A stretch of DNA of 64,000 nucleotides from Rubinisphaera italica (GTDB taxonomy: Bacteria > Planctomycetota > Planctomycetia > Planctomycetales > Planctomycetaceae), in the NCBI RefSeq assembly GCF_007859715.1, contig NZ_SJPG01000001.1, positions 4,764,001 through 4,828,000 on the forward strand, written 5' to 3'. Under the pieces are notes generated by a model that saw nothing but the letters and a program-made list of their open reading frames with translations, was not told where the DNA came from and searched no databases. The position numbers and the translations under genes are program-made. This document shows, in pieces, positions 1-10,822 of the stretch. Position 1 is the first letter of the stretch. Every line of letters starts with the position of its first letter.

Positions 1-1
1 A

Positions 2-745
2 TTGCATCAAAGTCTTCCGGAGACATTTCGCGAGTTACAAGCTCTCTTCACAGACCTCAAGAATAACGATGCACGATTTCAGGTGGAGCCCGAATTACTG
101 GCGAAGTGGAATCGATCACTCACGATCGATCGTGGAATTCTACTGATTCAACTGGGACGCTCTCAGGAAGCCTATCAACTGTTCGACGGAGCAGATTCCC
201 TTACGAACACTCAGCAGGAAGCGATGTTTCTGCTCGAACAACTTGCAGAGATCGAATCGGCCGATTCTCAAACCGAACAGATCCTCGGCTCGATCAGCCT
301 GCGCGTGATTGCTCGATTGAAATTGATGACAACGAGTTTGACTCCTCAACAGGCCAATGCTCTGAAACGCTATGAAGCCGAAGCGTACTACAAAATCGGC
401 CGGCTCAGTAAGGCGATTCCGATTTATCAGGACCTGGTCGAGGGCTTACCCGTCAACGATCCACTGATTGCCCGCCTGACAGCCTTGCTGATTGAATGCA
501 ATAATCAGGAATGTCTCGAAGCGTTATACACACTCTGGAAAAAGAAAGCCGCGACGACTCGTCAAGGAGAACTCGACTGGCATCGCGCCCGCTACGAACT
601 GGCCAACGCCTGCCTGAGAACGGGACGCATCGAAGAAGCGAAAAAGATTGTCTCGGTGACTACACTCCTCTATCCCGACGCCGGCAGCCCGGTATTGAAG
701 CAGGGATATGCGGAACTTTCACGGCAATTGAAGAATGCAAAATAA
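2..745 (+). CDS. TPR-type helical repeat protein, C-terminal part
   Basis: The gene is cut by the left edge of the window, so only the last ~247 residues are seen and the true start lies upstream. The sequence is alpha-helical and repetitive. Two stretches look like degenerate tetratricopeptide repeats: around residues 122-165 (a pair of helices carrying YYKIGRLSKAIPIYQDL) and around 193-225 (RYELANACLRTGRIEEAKKI). TPR domains act as protein-protein scaffolds. Nothing shows a catalytic domain, and the partner is unknown. It ends cleanly in TAA and is followed by a repeat-filled gap, so it is probably the last gene of its transcription unit. The TPR call is by eye; the cellular role is not assignable. 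Confidence 0.6.
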   Translation: MHQSLPETFRELQALFTDLKNNDARFQVEPELLAKWNRSLTIDRGILLIQLGRSQEAYQLFDGADSLTNTQQEAMFLLEQLAEIESADSQTEQILGSISLRVIARLKLMTTSLTPQQANALKRYEAEAYYKIGRLSKAIPIYQDLVEGLPVNDPLIARLTALLIECNNQECLEALYTLWKKKAATTRQGELDWHRARYELANACLRTGRIEEAKKIVSVTTLLYPDAGSPVLKQGYAELSRQLKNAK

Positions 746-1074
746 CAGACAGGCATGAAGCGCAAGCGAGTGTGTGCCACAGTTCTGTGGCCGCGAGTGG
801 CCCCGAAAGATTCTTTCGAGGTTATCCGTGACTTCAGCCATCCAACGATTTGGAGGTTTAACTACGAATGTAACCGTAACCAAGGCCATCCGCTGACGCT
901 CTCGCCCCTGCCACCCAGTCGCATTGCTGCAGCCGTTTACAACTGTTATACTTTAGATTGTGACACACTGAAGCCGATGAATGGTCTGCAGTCCAATAGT
1001 TTTAGTTATGTTGCGCACCATTAAAGGCCACTACATATACATAACTTCGAGATGCGAGATTGCAAGGCACGCGA
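746..1074. repeat. Intergenic repeat cluster, left border of accessory cassette
   Basis: No gene is seen here. It holds a half-copy of repeat family 1 (GCATGAAGCGCAAGCGAG, 753-770), the palindromic block CCGAAAGATTCTTTCG (803-818) and a block reading AACCGTAACCAAGGCCATCC (about 871-890). All three motifs recur on the other side of the 1075-2880 cassette. Confidence 0.6.
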
Positions 1075-1851
1075 ATGAGTTCGAGAGAGTTGAAGAACAA
1101 GCCACTGGTAGAGGCAATTCTTGAGGTTCGCTGGTCTTTGCAGCAAAAAGCCCCCGGCTTTGCCACTGACCCGCACTACAGACTGCTGCTGGGAAGGTTG
1201 TTTGATCGTTTGAACAAGGAATATCCGGTGCATGAGCAGCTGGAAACGGCCAATATTCCTGATGAAATGGCTGGCCACACAGTCCAACACCGTTTTCGCG
1301 TGGCAGAGGGTGAATGGCCATTGGTGCAGTTGGGGCCTGGTGTGTTCACCGTCAACGATACGGCGAAGTACAATTGGCCTGACTTTCGCAAACGCGCTTT
1401 AGAAGCCACGCAACATCTGTTTGAAAGTTACCCAAAGGTTGAATCACTGAAGGTGGAGTCGCTCTTGCTGCGATATATCGATGCCATCGATTTGCCGTCC
1501 GACGACTCTGATTTTTGCTCCTATCTTAGAGACATGTTGAAAGTGTCTGTCGAATTGCCTCCAGCGTTCTTTGGCGACACTGGCGTGGAGTCCTCTCCAG
1601 TTCACTTTCAATTGCATCAAGCCTTTCGATGTTCAACTCCACCTGGTAGCCTGCAACTTCGAGTTGCGATCGGACAGAAGAACGAAAGCCCGGCGCTAAT
1701 CTGGGAAACCATTATGCAATCGAGCGGTGAAGATGTACCCAAGATGCTTAAAGAGTTCGAGCTTTGGCTTGAAGATTCACATAAGCTGGTAAACGATTGG
1801 TTCTTCAAAATGATCGATGGAGAACTACATCGGAGGTTCAAAGGTGAATAA
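1075..1851 (+). CDS. TIGR04255-like family protein
   Basis: A 258-residue protein opening with MSSRELKNKPLVEAILEVRW. This matches the N-terminal signature I know from the sporadically distributed TIGR04255 family (L-x-N-x-P-L-V-E-x-I-x-E-x-R). Family function is unknown; members are typical of accessory regions. No catalytic motif, signal peptide or membrane segment is visible. I chose ATG 1075; an in-frame TTG at 1060 would add five residues. It is the first gene of a three-gene cassette: its stop overlaps the GTG start of the next gene by 8 bp, and that gene overlaps the third by 4 bp, so the three are surely co-transcribed. The family call rests on the N-terminal motif only. Confidence 0.65.
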   Translation: MSSRELKNKPLVEAILEVRWSLQQKAPGFATDPHYRLLLGRLFDRLNKEYPVHEQLETANIPDEMAGHTVQHRFRVAEGEWPLVQLGPGVFTVNDTAKYNWPDFRKRALEATQHLFESYPKVESLKVESLLLRYIDAIDLPSDDSDFCSYLRDMLKVSVELPPAFFGDTGVESSPVHFQLHQAFRCSTPPGSLQLRVAIGQKNESPALIWETIMQSSGEDVPKMLKEFELWLEDSHKLVNDWFFKMIDGELHRRFKGE

Positions 1852-2233
1852 AACACTCGCATTGTCGCAATTATTCGATGATCGCAACCCCAATGATGTA
1901 GAGTCGGTGGGAAGCGCTACGGGGCCATGGTTCGTACCGGAGATTCCGATTGCAAGTCGCTCGACGCGATCGCCTGTCAAGTGTCTACGCCCTTTGGGGC
2001 TCAGTGTGTTTCTAGCTTTCACACCACTAACCGCCGTCGCTGATCCATGGCGGTACGATGCTACTGCAAGGACTGCCCATGTCATAACATGGCCGGAGAG
2101 AAAACGGAGACGTCTACAGTTGAACGAAGCTCGAATTCTCGCACTTCAAATTCTGGAACAGGCTGAACGAGCTAGGAAAGACGCTGTTACCGCTGAATAT
2201 GAACTGGCCCGCCAATTGGAGATTCAGGAGTGA
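1844..2233 (+). CDS. Small hypothetical protein, middle gene of cassette
   Basis: 129 residues from a GTG start. The start is set by CGGAGG at 1831-1836, seven bases upstream, inside the end of the preceding gene; the stop overlaps the next GTG (GTGA, 2230-2233). The N-terminal third is polar. A hydrophobic stretch around residues 46-62 (LGLSVFLAFTPLTAVA) could be a single membrane segment. The C-terminal 45 residues are charged and alanine-rich, with heptad-like spacing suggesting a coiled coil (ILALQILEQAERARKDAVTAEYELARQLE begins near residue 95). I do not recognise the family. Position between the two partners suggests a linker, anchor or small subunit of a shared complex, but this is inference. 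Confidence 0.6.
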   Translation: MNKTLALSQLFDDRNPNDVESVGSATGPWFVPEIPIASRSTRSPVKCLRPLGLSVFLAFTPLTAVADPWRYDATARTAHVITWPERKRRRLQLNEARILALQILEQAERARKDAVTAEYELARQLEIQE

Positions 2234-2880
2234 TCTACGAGTTTCCTAGGGAAGACGAGCCAATTCGGCAGGGAGACATCTTCGCACACATTCCCCGAAC
2301 CGAGATTTCACTTGGGAGTCTTGCGCTAGTGCGAGATACTGGCACTGAGGAGGCGCAGTGGAGTGACATCGTCAACGAGCCCGATCAGTTGACCGTTATC
2401 CTACCGGTTCGTCCAGTCTATGCAATAGTGGCTTCGCAGGATTGCGACAATGTTCGTAGCCCTGACATCACGCTTTGTGAAATCAAACCCTTCGCGGACG
2501 TAGAAGGCAAAGCAAAGGATGCAAGCAAAACTAAAGCGTGGGTCAGCATAATCACACAACAAGCGCGTACAAATCTGAAGTGGTTCTATCTGCCTCCAGA
2601 CGATAATGTCGGCTTTACCGGCAAGATGGCAGTCGAATTTGCTGTTACAATACGGGTGCCTCGATTGGGTCTGGAAGCATTGCGTAAGTTTCGTAGGGGA
2701 AGATTGAACCCCGTGGCTGATGAACACTTTCGAGAGCGATTAGCGGAGTTCTTTCGGAGGTATCCGTACGATGAGTGGTATGCTCTCAACGAGACCGAGC
2801 TTGAATACTATCGCAGTCAGTACAGCGAGGCGGAGCCATATCCGTGGCAAAAGCCCGATCAATCGACAGAGTCTCAGTAA
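2230..2880 (+). CDS. Hypothetical protein with GDIF and SQDCD motifs
   Basis: 216 residues, GTG start overlapping the preceding stop. It opens with a short region containing RQGDIF (residues ~13-18), a mid-protein VYAIVASQDCDN motif (~63-74), and a C-terminal part rich in Arg, Tyr and Glu. The pairing of an N-terminal GDIF with a central S/T-x-x-C-D resembles a group of uncharacterised accessory proteins I have seen annotated only as hypothetical. The C-D pair and neighbouring acidic residues could be a metal or catalytic site, but no enzyme class can be named. No signal peptide or membrane span. It is the last gene of the cassette; beyond the TAA there are 727 bp of repeats. Confidence 0.6.
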   Translation: MIYEFPREDEPIRQGDIFAHIPRTEISLGSLALVRDTGTEEAQWSDIVNEPDQLTVILPVRPVYAIVASQDCDNVRSPDITLCEIKPFADVEGKAKDASKTKAWVSIITQQARTNLKWFYLPPDDNVGFTGKMAVEFAVTIRVPRLGLEALRKFRRGRLNPVADEHFRERLAEFFRRYPYDEWYALNETELEYYRSQYSEAEPYPWQKPDQSTESQ

Positions 2881-3607
2881 TTGGGATAGATTTGCATTTG
2901 TGGTCTTAACGACTGGTTTTCAATCGCAGCCAATGATTTAATCAGAACTTTCAACCAGCGGGTAGCACCGGTTGATGCGTAGCAGCTACCGGTGTGGTAT
3001 CGCCACTAGAGGTTAGTCACATTCGCCCCAGTTTATGGGGATTTCAACTGATCGCCGTGTGGTCCCGAAAGATTCTTTCGGGGCGGCGCAGCCGTAGGGT
3101 TTTTTTTGGATAATTCACTTTCATTCTGAAAGCCATTTATGGACTTCGTTCACCCAGATTGCGTAGCTATCCAGGCCACCCGGTGCCTTGGATGCTTAAG
3201 AGTGAATGCAACCGTAATCAGGGCCATCCGCTGGCGCTTCTGACCCTGGCACCCTGCCGGGCCACCGGCGTAAAACGATCCGCTCAGAAGTTGTGAATTT
3301 TTTAACCATCACCAATGTCCAGTGTGTTTACACTGTTTTGAATTTGCCCTTTTCGCTCTTCAAATAACAACTGAATGCGAAAAAATGTAATGAAATCAAA
3401 ATCTGACGGGGCAATTATTTAGATGAATAAAAAATTCACAACCTGACAGCGGACCCTACTCGCTTGCGCTTCGTGCTTGTAATCGTGATGAGACTTTCTG
3501 GCTCAAATATGCTACGTTATCACTGATCCAAAGCTCAGCCAATCCTTTCTTGCTGAGTTCTTTTCTCATCTCTCAATCTGTCCATTTACTCCATCGGAGA
3601 CGATTCG
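2881..3607. repeat. Intergenic repeat cluster, right border of accessory cassette
   Basis: No gene is seen. It contains CCGAAAGATTCTTTCG (3065-3080, identical to 803-818), a block reading AACCGTAATCAGGGCCATCC (about 3210-3229; near-match to 871-890) and a family-1 half-copy in inverted orientation (ACTCGCTTGCGCTTCGTGCT, from 3458). It also has an AT-rich stretch at about 3350-3440. Upstream of 3608 a GGAG at about 3596 serves as ribosome binding site for the next gene. Confidence 0.6.
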
Positions 3608-4351
3608 GTGATTGTGTTGAATCAGTTGACGAAGCGTTTCTCTGCGGAAAAGCTGGCGGTGGATGCGTTGTCGCTCTCGGTCTCCCACGGCGAAGTGTAT
3701 GGCTTGCTCGGCCCGAATGGAGCGGGGAAAACGACGACGCTTCGTATGTTGCTCGGTCTGCTCGAACCGACGAGTGGGAATGCGACGATTGATGAGTTTT
3801 CGATCAAGAAGAATCCGGAAGAAGTGAAACGTCATATTGGTCTCGTGTCGGCTTCTGCCGGTTTGTATCAATGGTTAACGCCGCGGGAAGTGCTCGAGTA
3901 TTTTGCGATGGCCTACTCGCTTTCACCGAGTCAAATCCGAACGCGTACTCAGGCTTTGACGGAGATCATGAACTTGGGTGAATTTCTCGATCAACGCTGT
4001 GCCACGTTAAGTACGGGGCAGAAACAGAGAGTGAATCTGGCAAGAGCCTTGATTCACGATCCCCCTGTCGTCCTGCTCGATGAACCGACTCGCGGGCTGG
4101 ATGTTGTCGGTGCCCATGTGATTTTCGATTATGTCAATACGCTGCGGGAGCAGAAGAAAGCGATTATCGTCTGCACTCATAAGCTGGAAGAAGCTGAGCG
4201 ATTGTGTGATCGGTTTGGGTTACTCTATCACGGACAACTGAGACACGAAGGAACGATTGATGAACTTCGAGACAGTACCGGGAAGTCCACCCTGGTGGAC
4301 ATGTTCCTGGAGCTGTTGATTGAAGATGGTGTTCGGGAGGCGGCTGTATGA
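3608..4351 (+). CDS. ABC transporter ATP-binding protein, NatA-like
   Basis: 247 residues, GTG start preceded by GGAG with about 8 bases of spacing. It is one complete ABC ATPase domain: Walker [10 protein letters not shown] (residues 35-43), signature LSTGQ (134-138), Walker B VVLLDEP (about 153-159) and an H-loop histidine in [11 protein letters not shown]. The layout and the TRGLD after Walker B are typical of the ABC-2/NatA type that energises export or drives Na+ efflux. The last bases overlap the next gene's ATG (ATGA, 4348-4351), so it works with that membrane partner. The substrate cannot be read from sequence. Confidence 0.88.
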   Translation: MIVLNQLTKRFSAEKLAVDALSLSVSHGEVYGLLGPNGAGKTTTLRMLLGLLEPTSGNATIDEFSIKKNPEEVKRHIGLVSASAGLYQWLTPREVLEYFAMAYSLSPSQIRTRTQALTEIMNLGEFLDQRCATLSTGQKQRVNLARALIHDPPVVLLDEPTRGLDVVGAHVIFDYVNTLREQKKAIIVCTHKLEEAERLCDRFGLLYHGQLRHEGTIDELRDSTGKSTLVDMFLELLIEDGVREAAV

Positions 4352-6483
4352 ATTCGGATTCGCCCTCTGATAAGACCACGGCTCGTCAGCAGATGGTCGC
4401 CTTCATCCGTAAGGAGCTGCGGGAAACGCTGCGGGATCGGCGGACGATCATCACACTGCTGGCGATGCCGATTCTACTTTATCCGCTGCTGGGAATGTGT
4501 TTTCGGTTTATGGCCGTGAATGCCAACCAGACGGCATCCGCTCCATTGAGGCTTACGCTGAACTCCGAAACGGAAGCATTATGGTTGCAGCAGGCTCTCA
4601 AAACAGGTGGAACGATTCTTGAACAATTCCAGGATTCCACCGAGGCTCCTGATCTCGAATTTGAGTACCTCATCCCGCAGGATAATGATGGAGAACATTC
4701 TCTGGAGAATTCCATCTCCAATACGCAAGCCGATCTGGGAATCAAAATTCAACCTCTTGGTGAAGAAGGGGCAAACCCTTATTCCAAAGTCTCTATCCAA
4801 CTGATTCAGCGAAGCGGTTCCCCCGCCAGTGAAACCGCCGCCAGTTATGTCGCCTCGCGGCTCAATGCGTTGAATATCGCTCGAATTGAGCATTGGTCGC
4901 TGGAAAATAATTCGACACTCGATATTCCAATTCGTCAGTCAAAATCGTTCGTCGCGCCGGTTGAAACTCCGAATGCGATTCTGCAACTTTTTCCACTGGT
5001 CCTGTTAATGATGACGGTAACGGGAGGTGTGTATCCGGCTATCGACCTGACCGCTGGCGAACGTGAACGCGATACGATGGAAACATTGATGGCGTTGCCG
5101 GTGCCGAAGTTTCGGATATTGATCGCCAAGTATGTCGCAGTGATCACAGTCACGTTATTGACCGGACTGATGAACCTGACCGCGATGACTATCACCGCGT
5201 ATGTCCTACAGATTGAAGGGACTTTGTTCGGGGCAGAGGGACTGACTTTTCTGCTGCTGCTCAAACTGTTTGCAGTCCTGGCGGCGTTTGCGGTTTTCTT
5301 CTCGGCTGCCTTATTGATGGTGACCAGTTCGGCTCGCAGTTTCAAGGAGGCTCAAGCTTACTTGATTCCGTTATTGCTGGTGGCGATTGCTCCCGGGTTT
5401 GTGATTATGTTGCCCGGGGCAGAGTTGAATCAGATGACCGCTTTCGTGCCAATGGTCAACATGCTGCTGCTGGCTCGGGATCTATTTGACGGTCAGGCCA
5501 GATGGCTGCCTTCGGTGATCGCTTTCCTGACAACACTTCTTTATTCGTTTTCACTCCTGGCAGCTGCCGCAAGAATGTTTGGGACGGATGCCGTTTCAAC
5601 GGGTAGTCGAGGGCAATGGGCCGAATTGTTTATTCGACCCGATCACATAGTCGACAAGCCTACGTTCGGAAACAGCACCTTTATCCTGGCGATGTTGTTC
5701 CCATTTTATTTTGTCTGTTCGGGGTTATTGCAGCGGGTGAGTGAAGTCTCGATGAGTCAGCGACTGCTCGCCTCTGCTGGACTGACTGCTCTGCTCTTCG
5801 TTGTGCTTCCGATTGCTTTTGCATGCTGGCAGCGACTGAAATTGAAATCGACCTTCCGCATCAATCGTCCGAACGGGCTTGTCTGGCCGGGGGTGATTCT
5901 GCTTGGTCTTTCCACCTGGCCCTGGATATTTGAAGTGGTTGTGCTTCTGGAAGCAATGGGTTTACAGACGCTTGATGCCTCCAAAATCGAGAATGTGAAG
6001 TCGTTATTGGAAACGTGGCAGCAGATTCCGTTATGGGTGATCATTGTCGCCCTCGGAGTGATTCCTGGGTTATGCGAAGAGTTCTTCTTTCGAGGGTTTT
6101 TGTTCTCCGGTTGGAGGAGTTCAGCCGGACGGGTGGCGACGATCTGTGGAACTGCTCTCGCGTTTGGACTCTTCCATGTCGTCCTGGCGGGAGGGATTGC
6201 TCCAGAAAGAGTGGTCCCGAGTACAATGATGGGACTGCTACTCGGCTGGGTTTCGGTCCGCACAAATTCGATCCTCGCTCCTGCACTATTACACGTCATT
6301 CATAATTCGACGTTACTCACACTCGCCCGCTTTCGAGAAGAACTCGCAGGGTGGAATATTGGCACCGTCGAACAATCTCATCTGCCGATTACGTGGTTAG
6401 CCGCTTCGGCCACAGGCATTATCATTGGAATTATCTGGGTCGGCTCTACCACCCGGTCAATTACAGAAATATCATCAGACTAA
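4348..6483 (+). CDS. ABC-2/NatB-like permease fused to CPBP protease domain
   Basis: A 711-residue polytopic membrane protein. Residues 1-430 form an ABC-2 type permease: a cytosolic N-terminus with an [13 protein letters not shown] motif typical of NatB permeases, one membrane helix, a ~150-residue extracytoplasmic loop, then a helix cluster. Residues ~440-700 form a second helical domain with the hallmarks of CPBP (Abi, CAAX-protease-like) membrane proteases: EEFFFRG (~577-583), FGLFH (~607-611) and HNS near 650. The fusion couples an exporter half to a probable membrane peptidase, whose target is unknown. Translation is coupled to the ATPase by a 4-bp overlap. A hairpin at 6530-6555 follows the stop. 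Confidence 0.85.
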   Translation: MNSDSPSDKTTARQQMVAFIRKELRETLRDRRTIITLLAMPILLYPLLGMCFRFMAVNANQTASAPLRLTLNSETEALWLQQALKTGGTILEQFQDSTEAPDLEFEYLIPQDNDGEHSLENSISNTQADLGIKIQPLGEEGANPYSKVSIQLIQRSGSPASETAASYVASRLNALNIARIEHWSLENNSTLDIPIRQSKSFVAPVETPNAILQLFPLVLLMMTVTGGVYPAIDLTAGERERDTMETLMALPVPKFRILIAKYVAVITVTLLTGLMNLTAMTITAYVLQIEGTLFGAEGLTFLLLLKLFAVLAAFAVFFSAALLMVTSSARSFKEAQAYLIPLLLVAIAPGFVIMLPGAELNQMTAFVPMVNMLLLARDLFDGQARWLPSVIAFLTTLLYSFSLLAAAARMFGTDAVSTGSRGQWAELFIRPDHIVDKPTFGNSTFILAMLFPFYFVCSGLLQRVSEVSMSQRLLASAGLTALLFVVLPIAFACWQRLKLKSTFRINRPNGLVWPGVILLGLSTWPWIFEVVVLLEAMGLQTLDASKIENVKSLLETWQQIPLWVIIVALGVIPGLCEEFFFRGFLFSGWRSSAGRVATICGTALAFGLFHVVLAGGIAPERVVPSTMMGLLLGWVSVRTNSILAPALLHVIHNSTLLTLARFREELAGWNIGTVEQSHLPITWLAASATGIIIGIIWVGSTTRSITEISSD

Positions 6484-6520
6484 ACAATTCATTCGCCCCA
6501 TTCGTTTCTGGATTCAATAA

Positions 6521-6558
6521 CAAGAAAAAGCACACAGACATTTCCATCTGTGTGCCTT
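6521..6558. terminator. Bidirectional hairpin terminator
   Basis: GCACACAGA (6530-6538) pairs perfectly with TCTGTGTGC (6547-6555) across an 8-base loop. On the minus strand the stem is followed by TTTTT (6525-6529), so it best terminates the OmpA-like lipoprotein gene; it may also end the permease transcript. Confidence 0.7.
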
Positions 6559-6578
6559 GAGTTTTCAGTTGATCAATC

Positions 6579-6640
6579 CACGTTCTGCAGGAGCAAACTG
6601 GACACTCTCCGCTTTCCCGGCATCCATGCGACTGCCCCGG
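6579..6640. repeat. Repeat family 2, partial copy
   Basis: CGTTCTGCAGGAGCAAACT at 6581 followed by CATCCATGCGACTGC ending at about 6636. The same modules, in the same order, occur at 19248-19310 and 54660-54722. Confidence 0.55.
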
Positions 6641-6656
6641 TCAAGCGGAACGCTTG

Positions 6657-7499
6657 TTAGCGGACGTGTCGGGGGTCCCAGCCAGCGATGACGGCATCGG
6701 GGGCGAGGACGAAGATTTCGACGCGACGATTTCTTTGACGGGCATGGCTGCTCGCATTGGTGACGATCGGCTGGGTGTCGCCATAGCCAGCTGCTCCCAT
6801 GCGATGGTCGGCTATGCCCGCTTCTTTCAATGTGAGTAATACGGAGTTGGCTCGGTTCGTGGAGAGGTGCCAGTTGGTGGGATGATTGGCTCCTGCGTTG
6901 TGAATCGGCTGGTCATCGGTATGACCGACAATCAGCATGTTCAAGCTGCGGGCAGAGCCATCATTCATAATCGCGGCCAAATCTCTCAGCAATGGCACGG
7001 CTGATTCCCGCAGGTTCGCTTTGCCGGATGAGAAGAGGATATCGGCATGAAACTTACTGACGCCGGTGATCGGATCGAATTCGAAGTCGGGATATCTTCG
7101 GGCCAGTTCCTGGAAGCGACGGGTTGCTTCTTCGGAAAGGGGACTGTCGCCTGCTCGGGATCGGATAAGCAGATTCTTGTAACGGTTATGAAGTTCACCC
7201 CGTTCGCTCTGCAGATTGACCAGACGATTGTTGGCAATATCCAGATTGTTTTTCATGTTGGCGAGTTGTTGTTCCATCAGGTGTTGCTGTTGAGCCATCG
7301 CGTTCATGGATTGTTCGTATTGATGGGACTGCATCGCCAGGTTGGAACTTTCGTTCAACAGTTCCTGATTCTCAGCATACAGACGCATCGCCCGCTGCTG
7401 ACTCATCCGGAGTTGACGCCGCGGCATGCCATTGCAGGCGACCTGTGTCAGTGCCAGTGCACAGCAGGAACAGAAAAAAGAAAAACGGATCCAGTTCAT
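6657..7499 (-). CDS. OmpA/MotB-family peptidoglycan-binding lipoprotein
   Basis: 280 residues from ATG 7499, supported by GGAG eight bases upstream; an upstream in-frame start at 7526 is less likely. A hydrophobic signal ends in a lipobox (LTQVAC, Cys 22), predicting an outer-membrane-facing lipoprotein. Residues ~30-120 are a Gln/Asn-rich coiled coil. The C-terminal ~120 residues form an OmpA-like domain, with FSSGKANLRESAVPLL, a VGHTDDQPI turn and NRRVEIFV at the end; the conserved Asp/Arg of this fold bind diaminopimelate-type peptidoglycan. Likely role: tethering envelope to peptidoglycan. The gene stands alone, convergent with the permease gene. Confidence 0.88.
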   Translation of the reverse strand: MNWIRFSFFCSCCALALTQVACNGMPRRQLRMSQQRAMRLYAENQELLNESSNLAMQSHQYEQSMNAMAQQQHLMEQQLANMKNNLDIANNRLVNLQSERGELHNRYKNLLIRSRAGDSPLSEEATRRFQELARRYPDFEFDPITGVSKFHADILFSSGKANLRESAVPLLRDLAAIMNDGSARSLNMLIVGHTDDQPIHNAGANHPTNWHLSTNRANSVLLTLKEAGIADHRMGAAGYGDTQPIVTNASSHARQRNRRVEIFVLAPDAVIAGWDPRHVR

Positions 7500-8164
7500 G
7501 GGAAGGGCTCCTTCGCCTGAAACCACGAGCAGTCCGGGGGACGCGCGACGATTTCAATTGGAAGTTGGGGCAATTGGAAGTGTTTTCAGGGATGGGATGA
7601 GGTCTTCAGGAATCGAAGAACACTCATTGAGATTTTTTCGAACAACTGACAGAAGGGTTTTCGTGGATCAGTCGTGTAGGACAGGAACTCTACCGCACTC
7701 TGGGATCTCTGAGAAGAGAATTTCAAAAAATTGTTCTCATTGCAAAGTTTACATCAAGTTCAGCAGAGACGGCTGCAACAACCCGTTGTGAGTCATGGAC
7801 TTAGCCCGGATTGGCGACTTGAGAACTTGAGCCGATTTTAATCATTCTGTGAAACATTTTGAAAATTCACCGCACGGTTAATTTCTGAAAACCTACAAGC
7901 ACGACGCGCAATCGCGTATGTCCGGTGCTGCAATGACACATGCGATTGCGCGTCGTGCTTGTATTCGGATTATCGATATTCATTTTTCGAGATACTCAAA
8001 AACCTGTGTTTATCCGTGTTCATCCGTGGTACAAATTTCTGAATGCGTCGCCCTTCAATGGATTTAATCTCATTTCATCCAATCCGCCTGCGAGAGTTGG
8101 CGGAGGTCTGCGGAAGTCTTATAATACCTCTCAAATTGAACAATAAATCCATTAGGAGAGCGTG
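7500..8164. repeat. 665-bp gap with a family-1 palindrome
   Basis: No gene is seen. At 7894-7963 lies a full family-1 inverted repeat: TACAAGCACGACGCGCAATC on one side and GATTGCGCGTCGTGCTTGTA on the other, separated by about 20 bases. At 8005-8030 is GTGTTTATCCGTGTTCATCC, a motif I recall as recurring between genes in planctomycetes and other bacteria. The last bases (AGGAGAG, 8154-8160) are the ribosome binding site of the next gene. Confidence 0.6.
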
Positions 8165-8653
8165 ATGAAGGGGAGTTCCAAGGTTGTCGATGCGTTGAAC
8201 GCCGGTTTAACCATCGAGTTGACTGCCATTAACCAGTATTTCTGTCAGGCGAAAATGTGCCACAACTGGGCACTGCATATTCTGGGCGATAAGCACTACG
8301 GCGAATCGATGGGCGAAATGAAACATGCCGAGTGGCTGATCGATCGCATCCTCTTCCTCGAAGGGGTTCCCGAAATTGCCCGTTACGATGTCATTCGTGT
8401 CGGCGACGATGTCAAATCGCAGTTCGAGTACGATCTGACACTCGAAATGAAGGGCTGCGACACTTACCGCGAAGGGATCAAAGTCTGCTACGACGAAAAC
8501 GATCCCGGCACCCGCGATTTGCTGGAAAAAATTCTGGTCCAATCCGAAGAACATGTCGACTGGCTCGAATCTCAACTCGAGTTGATCGAAAAAATCGGCA
8601 TCCAGAATTACCTTATGTCGCAAATGGGCCCACATGTGGAAGATGCCCACTGA
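8165..8653 (+). CDS. bfr: Bacterioferritin
   Basis: 162 residues (an adjacent GTG at 8162 would add one). It stores iron in a 24-mer cage, oxidising Fe(II) at a di-iron site in each four-helix bundle. E. coli numbering fits without gaps through the N-terminal half: Glu18 in LTIELTAINQY, Tyr25, Glu51, Met52 and His54 in ESMGEMKHAEW. Met52 is the axial haem ligand, which marks a true bacterioferritin and not plain ferritin. Later ligands are Glu in DLTLEMKG and E-x-x-H in SEEHVDWLE. Length is normal. An AGGAG sequence sits just upstream. It is monocistronic; the next gene begins 160 bp on and is unrelated. Confidence 0.95.
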   Translation: MKGSSKVVDALNAGLTIELTAINQYFCQAKMCHNWALHILGDKHYGESMGEMKHAEWLIDRILFLEGVPEIARYDVIRVGDDVKSQFEYDLTLEMKGCDTYREGIKVCYDENDPGTRDLLEKILVQSEEHVDWLESQLELIEKIGIQNYLMSQMGPHVEDAH

Positions 8654-8813
8654 TTGAAGGCGAAAGCCGGAAGGTTGAAGGCGGAATGGTCAATTACAAA
8701 GAACAAACTTCACTATTAAAATATCTCGAACGCATGGATAACTGAATATTCGATGTGTATATCGATGTAATGACATTCCTCCTTCCTCCCTCTACCTTCC
8801 ACCTTCAAAAATC

Positions 8814-10601
<1,788 letters not shown>

Positions 10602-10822
10602 TGGGGATGAACGACAAGCACGATGCGCAAGCGAGTGTGTCATTTAATAGCCTGGTTAACACTGAGAAACTCAAAGTGTTCGTGTATGGCTTGGCCGACT
10701 TTGTCGGTTGAGCGCAGTAAGCACAAGAGGCTTCACCGTACACGGGTGAGAGCTCTTTCGGGGTCACCCGTGAAAATCTTGCATGTCAAATGCAGGCAGA
10801 CTGGAAGCCTGTCCTGTGGAGT
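10602..10822. repeat. Gap with family-1 half-copy and HAD-linked repeat block
   Basis: GACAAGCACGATGCGCAAGC from 10613 is a family-1 half-copy. The blocks GGCCGACTTTGTCGG (~10691), TCTTTCGGGGTCACC (~10754) and GACTGGAAGCCTGTCCT (~10800) reappear in inverted order and orientation behind the HAD remnant at 38340-38490. Confidence 0.55.

Noticed and set aside
7047..7520. 157-codon plus-strand open frame opposite the OmpA-like gene
   Set aside because: Mirror of the minus-strand coding frame; no ribosome binding site, and its translation has no family-like pattern.
7940..8146. 68-codon frame ending before bacterioferritin
   Set aside because: Starts in a family-1 arm and includes the FIRVHPWYK translation of a known intergenic repeat.
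8207..8650. 147-codon minus-strand open frame opposite bacterioferritin
   Set aside because: Antisense shadow of a gene with every conserved ligand in place.
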